Of a stretch of 12,002 nucleotides of DNA, positions 7,976-12,002 are shown piece after piece; position 1 is the first letter of the stretch, and the number at the start of each line of letters is the position of its first letter. The DNA is from Phoronis ovalis (taxonomy: Eukaryota > Phoronida > Phoronidae): NCBI GenBank assembly GCA_028565635.1, contig JAOXYB010048469.1, positions 1-12,002 of the forward strand, read 5' to 3'. The translations under genes and the position numbers were made by a program. Below the pieces are notes generated by a model, which was not told the DNA's origin, searched no databases, and saw only the letters and a list, made by a program, of their open reading frames with translations.

Positions 7976-9496
7976 ATGGCACCGGCCAGCAGTGCCTTAC
8001 ACAATGCATTACGTGCCAATCGTTATCAACAATTCCGATACCTCGTACATATGGGAGCGGACCCGAATCAACAGGACAGCTCTGGTTGTACACCGCTCAT
8101 GAAGTGTAGTTATGTGAAAAGTACGAAAGCTGCTGTAAAGCTTGCCCAAGCGTTGCTTAAATATGGTGCTGATAAATGTCAACAAGATACCATGGGTATG
8201 ACATCTTTACATCACACAGCAAAATGTGGACAAGCACATGTTATGGAAATTCTTTTAGAAGACGTGGATCATTATGATTTAAATCAAGAAGATGTTTATC
8301 AAAACACAACTCTTCACTACGCTTGTGCTTCAGGATCTATGGATACCGTTAAATTAGTTGTTAATCATATGTTACGTTATTATCTCGGCGTTAATATACG
8401 AAACAACGTCGGATTTACGCCATTGCACATTGCCTGTCAAAATGGATACTTGAACATTGCCAGACTTTTAGTGAACAAAGCCAAAGCTTCATTAACAGTT
8501 AAGGATGGCATGTGTTTTAGAACTCCTAGAGAATGGTTGGAGCTGCATTACAATATACCCTACGATGTTAATCCGTTTGAGTGTGAGGTTTTTGTTGAAG
8601 CCAAAAATTTATTTCCACAAAGATTAAATAAACGAAATCAAAGTCCAAGACCTAAGACGGCACCAACAATAGTTCGTTTAAGATGCAAAAGGATTAGTAA
8701 TGAAAGAAACATCGAACCAAGACCGGTTACTGCTCCCGTAAGAAAAACAGGCAGGTCTCAAGGAGAAGCAACTATGTTAAACGACCGTGAACTTCCAGAT
8801 ATCAGTGATAAGCCTATGATTGCCAACAAAGAAATTACCAGTTGGCAGATTCTGCAACAGCTCTACCGAACTTTCGAAGGACAATTATCTCCTTCATTTC
8901 GAAAACACGTAAAGGTAACTTTCCCGCCCAAACCAGAAATATCAAAAAAAGAACTAAAGGCAATTACCTTATTGAAACAATTCAAGAAAAGTGAATCGGA
9001 CAGCATGGAAACCGATTCCAACCAAGGAGAGAATAAATCTGTCCGTTTGATGCGCGGATTATTGTTACATGCGAAGAAAGCATCTAAGGAAAACAGTGAT
9101 AACAGTCGAGAAAGTTCCAGAACAAATTCTCCATCACCTGATAAAAGTCCAAAATTAAAACCACGCTTATCAGCAAATAAGTTTAAATTGGCGCGGAGAC
9201 TGGCTTCTCAAAGCTCAGACGGCATAGTTAATGATGAAATACCAAGTAGCGATGAACAGAAAGGTGGCGCTTTATTGGCTAAGTTGCTCAAGAAACCGAA
9301 ACAAAAATCATTGTCTATTCCGTTACTAAAAGCTTCTAAAGACGCTCCAGGTAATGAAGAAATAATTAGCGATGAGCAGAAAGGTGCCGCTTTATTGGCA
9401 AAGTTACTTAAGAAACCGAAACCCAAGTCCTTATCCACTGCATTATTGAAAGCTGCAAAAAAACAAGAGAATGTGCCAGAAACTGTAGTAGCCTAA
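7976..9496 (+). CDS. ankyrin-repeat protein with basic, repeat-bearing C-terminal tail (506 aa)
   Basis: This is one uninterrupted exon. The start ATG has AAAATGG context and an in-frame TGA lies just upstream (7967-7969), so no N-terminal extension is possible within this exon. Residues 6-178 hold about five ankyrin repeats, including G-C-T-P-L-M (37-42), T-S-L-H-H-T-A (76-82), T-T-L-H-Y-A-C (111-117) and F-T-P-L-H-I-A-C (147-154). They are followed by R-T-P-R-E-W-L (182-188). The rest is polar, basic and probably disordered. It has a paired motif PRPKTAP (224-230) and PRPVTAP (248-254), serine/proline-rich S-P-S-P-D-K-S-P (385-392) and two 40-residue tandem repeats at the end. There is no signal peptide or membrane segment. 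It is probably an intracellular scaffold or adaptor that binds other proteins. The intronless coding region and the ankyrin block capped by R-T-P-R-E-W recall the vertebrate ANKRD34 and ANKRD63 group, but I cannot claim orthology, so no symbol is given. Confidence 0.93.
   Translation: MAPASSALHNALRANRYQQFRYLVHMGADPNQQDSSGCTPLMKCSYVKSTKAAVKLAQALLKYGADKCQQDTMGMTSLHHTAKCGQAHVMEILLEDVDHYDLNQEDVYQNTTLHYACASGSMDTVKLVVNHMLRYYLGVNIRNNVGFTPLHIACQNGYLNIARLLVNKAKASLTVKDGMCFRTPREWLELHYNIPYDVNPFECEVFVEAKNLFPQRLNKRNQSPRPKTAPTIVRLRCKRISNERNIEPRPVTAPVRKTGRSQGEATMLNDRELPDISDKPMIANKEITSWQILQQLYRTFEGQLSPSFRKHVKVTFPPKPEISKKELKAITLLKQFKKSESDSMETDSNQGENKSVRLMRGLLLHAKKASKENSDNSRESSRTNSPSPDKSPKLKPRLSANKFKLARRLASQSSDGIVNDEIPSSDEQKGGALLAKLLKKPKQKSLSIPLLKASKDAPGNEEIISDEQKGAALLAKLLKKPKPKSLSTALLKAAKKQENVPETVVA
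9236..9475 (+). repeat. two 40-residue tandem repeats in the ankyrin protein tail
   Basis: The unit is exactly 120 bases and encodes residues 421-460 and 461-500. Each carries SDEQKG, then ALLAKLLKKPK, then KSLS, then LLKA. Within the 30-codon core starting at D-E-Q (9251 and 9371), nine codons differ only silently and five change the residue. The duplication is therefore old and the peptide looks conserved. Each unit predicts a basic amphipathic helix, which could contact membrane, microtubules, nucleic acid or an acidic partner. Confidence 0.85.
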
Positions 9497-10649
9497 ATAT
9501 AGTTCGAGTAGATCAAAATTCTGGAGGCATTGCGTATACTCCTTCATATAATTATTTAAAGTAATTATTAATAATAAGACATGCTTCCAGTCAACTTTAT
9601 TCAAAATTGTTACAACTCTTCCGTTCTTCCAAATGGAATTTTGAACGTAATCCTCAACGATCCGTGATTTTTGATCTGAACCATGGCATAAAGATATAGA
9701 GCTCAATTTCGGCCCGGGTCCAATTTTATTTTAATGAGTTCACCCATTTTTTTACATCGAAACTGCCTTATAAAACCAAAAATACATCTCGCACTCTTTT
9801 ATCATCTTGCAAATCGAATGTTATTCACTTTTTTGAACGTGTTAGTGCAAGAAATATTTTTATCAACTTAAGTGATATAATATTTATTAGAAATTTTAAT
9901 TTCAGAATTTTTGAATGTGCCGTTTTTCAGGGAATTTTAGTTTTGCAAATCCTCGTTATAAGTCCCTATAGCCGACTGTAGCTCATTGCTATAGCAAGTA
10001 TCAACCAAGAATAAGAAGATCTACTATGCTGACGTCGCCTCACAGAACGAACGTATGCGAGGTTCCAATCAATATTTATACGCCGCGCAAAATATAATGA
10101 ATACCTATTAAATGGATGTGTTCAAAGGAGCATAATTGTCACCATTTTAAGTCAATGCAAGGAATAATTAAAGGCAATGTTCAGATGAACAGTGTGATTT
10201 AATTTTGTCTATATGGAGTGATTTCGAATCATAATGATTTGCGAGCACTGCGACAGAAGAACTTTCCAAAGAAGAGGCACATTTAAATTTGTTTGAATAC
10301 CATTAGCTACATCTCACGATGACGAAAAATGTCAACATCTACTCACTTTTTTAAAAATCCATATATATTTTGAAGTTTGAGCACTGGTGCAAATTATGTA
10401 ATTTTTAATAACCATGATCATGTAATTCTGTAGAATTTATTTAAGAATATATACATGCATATTGCAAGTTGATTTTTATGTTTATACAAATGAATAATTA
10501 ATGTATTTAAGAGACTTTTTATTCAAAAATATATCTCTTATAGTTTATTTACAGCTTTTTAATTACTGGAACAAATATTTAACCATAAATTATAATATAG
10601 AGCCTAGAACCAAGTTATTTTAAACTGTATCACTGGAGATGACAATCTA
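9497..10649. other. 3' flank of the ankyrin gene and intergenic DNA
   Basis: No gene is recognised. No canonical AATAAA occurs near the ankyrin stop. The nearest common variant is an ATTAAA at 10167-10172, so the 3' end of that transcript is undecided. A 7-bp inverted repeat (9966-9972 with 9988-9994, CTATAGC/GCTATAG) gives a minor hairpin. The stretch separates two convergently oriented genes. Confidence 0.5.
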
Positions 10650-10655
10650 TTTATT
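10650..10655 (-). terminator. candidate poly(A) signal of the minus-strand gene
   Basis: TTTATT on the plus strand is AATAAA on the minus strand. It lies 257 bases beyond the minus-strand stop codon, a usual distance for a short 3' UTR. AATAAA also arises by chance in this AT-rich DNA. Confidence 0.4.
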
Positions 10656-10911
10656 CCAAAAACGTCAGTATAATAAGTTGTCATCGCAAAATGCAACTTT
10701 TAGTTATTAACCTATGGATACCTTACCATTCATTTAAGTAAAATAAACTTATAACTAATACATGTATTGTTTTATGAGTAAAAAATATTTTATATAATTA
10801 TGACAGTGTAATAGTTTGAAACCAAGGTCAGAAATAGAGATAAAAAAGAAATTTTCACTAGAAATGTCTTGGTTTTCAGGAAGTTATAGGTTCCTCAGGC
10901 TCTACTTGGTG

Positions 10912-11550
10912 TCATTCTACTTTCTTCATAAACACTTTCAAATTCATCTTTGTTTTACTGAGCCGTTTATTCCAGATTTGAAATTCTGCTAAGAATTCAT
11001 CATATGGTGTTGGAGAATCATGCAATCTTTCCCAGAATGCATCCTTACCAAGCTCTTTGTTTTGAGACAAATAGTCCTGAAAAGAGACAAAAACAAAATT
11101 ATTCCATACCTTCCCCATGATAAAAACAGAATCTGACTGACACCATCTGAAAAAGTGAATATATTAAATTAAAATAATGTACTTCATGTTTATTAATATC
11201 TACTCTTCTATGTATTTCATGGTTGCATTTATCATCACAACATATTTTGTATTAATTAATGGTAGTTTCATCTCCACAACTGGATATTATCCATCAGTTA
11301 CCACTGGCTAAAACAATCTCAAAGATATGCCTAACATTGTTTTAAGTATAATCATCTAGCATTTTTAATGAATTTTAACTTTAAAAACAATCTTCAAATA
11401 ATAGGATTACCAACCCCCATAGATTCAAAAGACGTACCTGCTGTTTAGCAATGTATTTTTCCACTTGTTTGGTTTGTCCTGTTGATTGCAACAAATGAAT
11501 TAGATTCTCATAGGATGTATTAATCCAGTCCAAGTATACACCAGCAGAAT
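10912..11550 (-). CDS. C-terminal part of an unidentified helical protein, last two coding exons (5' part off the window)
   Basis: Two exons are supported on the minus strand. The upstream one is 11550 down to 11438. It is preceded by a good acceptor (ACGCTTCAG) and ends CAGCAG followed by a GTACGT donor. The last one is 11076 down to 10912, preceded by CTCTTTTCAG and ending in TGA. The 361-base intron is phase 0, and the upstream exon enters in phase 1 (its first two bases complete a codon). Together they encode 37 complete codons plus a split one, then 54 codons. The product is charged and probably all-helical, with aromatic anchors: Y-L-D-W (near the start), D-A-F-W-E-R-L, P-Y-D-E-F-L-A-E-F, I-W-N-K-R-L and a lysine-rich end, F-M-K-K-V-E. 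Clean splice sites, in-frame joining and regular codons make it a real gene end. I do not recognise the family. Further 5' exons were not found up to 12002, so they must lie outside or be separated by a longer intron. Confidence 0.75.
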
Positions 11551-11925
11551 CTGAAGCGTTAAATAAGTGGAGAGCAGAGTCAGAATTAGAAATCAAAAGT
11601 TGTAAGAAACAATGCTTTTTTTCAAATATCTTTAAGAAAAATGAAATCTTATTTGAATAACATTGAAATCAAGCCAGAGGATGTTTTGGCAATACACTTC
11701 AAAGGTCCCATTTACACTATTCCCGTAAAAATGTTAAAAACTTGGATATAAAACTAGCTAAACAATTTTCTCACAACAGACAATGCATAGTATTTTTCAT
11801 ATAAATGCAAAGTACACTATAAAGACACCAGATGTGAAATTGTTTAACAATTTATCATTCAAATTTTATACATTTTCAGCAAAAACTGTATATGATGAAA
11901 GTTTCTGTATTTGGGAAGTTCCTGA
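11551..11925. other. presumed intron of the minus-strand gene
   Basis: The stretch lies directly upstream (minus strand) of the exon that begins at 11550. A frame runs back from that exon to about 11596 without an ATG, which is read-through across the acceptor and is not coding. I see no further exon here. Confidence 0.5.
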
Positions 11926-12002
11926 CCCGGGGGGGCGGTCAATATGAAAGTGGGTACGCATGTTCCAACAAAATTTCGCGTGAAAGGGTATGTTTTTCGA
12001 AC
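11926..12002 (+). mobile_element. left end of a second CCCGGGG-type repeat, truncated by the window edge
   Basis: The sequence begins CCCGGGGGGGCGGTC and then GTGGGTACGC...ACAAAATTTCGCG. The order of short blocks resembles the left end of the element at 6504 (CCCCGGGGTC, then TGGTATAATGC, then AACAAATACGC) in the same orientation. This suggests a diverged member of the same family. The right end is beyond the window. It lies in the presumed intron of the minus-strand gene. Confidence 0.5.

Noticed and set aside
9208-9706. Two minus-strand frames overlapping the 3' end of the ankyrin gene
   Set aside because: The first is the antisense shadow of the tandem repeats. The second lies mostly in 3' flank and shows no family.
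9966-9994. CTATAGC/GCTATAG hairpin as a structured RNA or tRNA-like element
   Set aside because: Only a 7-bp stem with a 15-base loop is seen. There are no tRNA A/B boxes and nothing else folds around it by eye.
1-12002. CRISPR arrays, prokaryotic operons, rRNA or tRNA genes, toxin or phage modules
   Set aside because: None is visible. Introns, intergenic spacing and the protein families point to animal nuclear DNA.

Overview
The window is animal nuclear DNA: AT-rich (roughly two thirds A+T by eye), with spliced genes that use GT-AG introns, long intergenic stretches and fragments of transposable elements. The protein families present (an axonemal CFAP95 and a metazoan-style ankyrin protein) and repeats that start with a CCCGGGG run suggest a marine invertebrate. 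A bivalve mollusc is my best guess, but this is inference and nothing in the window proves it.

Layout from left to right. Bases 2-295 are the 3' end of a decayed non-LTR retrotransposon, frameshifted by an 11-bp tandem duplication. Bases 296-1107 hold the presumed promoter and 5' UTR of the first gene, including an RFX-type X-box at 773-786. Bases 1108-3999 (+) hold a five-exon gene that I identify as CFAP95 (C9orf135), a microtubule inner protein of ciliary doublets, with a predicted product of 221 residues. Its last intron contains an extra in-frame open segment (3091-3354) with its own stop and a poly(A) signal, which could be an alternative last exon. Bases 4000-7958 are mostly non-coding. 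They hold a 357-bp MITE-like element (6504-6860) and an 83-bp foldback element (7371-7453) flanked by perfect 7-bp direct repeats. Bases 7976-9496 (+) encode an intact 506-residue ankyrin-repeat protein in one uninterrupted exon, with a basic tail that ends in two 40-residue tandem repeats. Bases 9497-10911 are intergenic or UTR. Bases 10912-11550 (-) hold the last two coding exons of an unidentified gene whose 5' part lies outside the window. From 11926 a second copy of the CCCGGGG family begins and runs off the end.

There is no sign that the three genes form a functional cluster. CFAP95 and the ankyrin gene are on the same strand about 4 kb apart, and the ankyrin gene and the minus-strand gene converge. 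The X-box fits control of CFAP95 by RFX factors in ciliated cells. I see no clear novel multi-gene system. The items most worth following up are the possible alternative C-terminus of CFAP95, the foldback element and the uncharacterised tail of the ankyrin protein.
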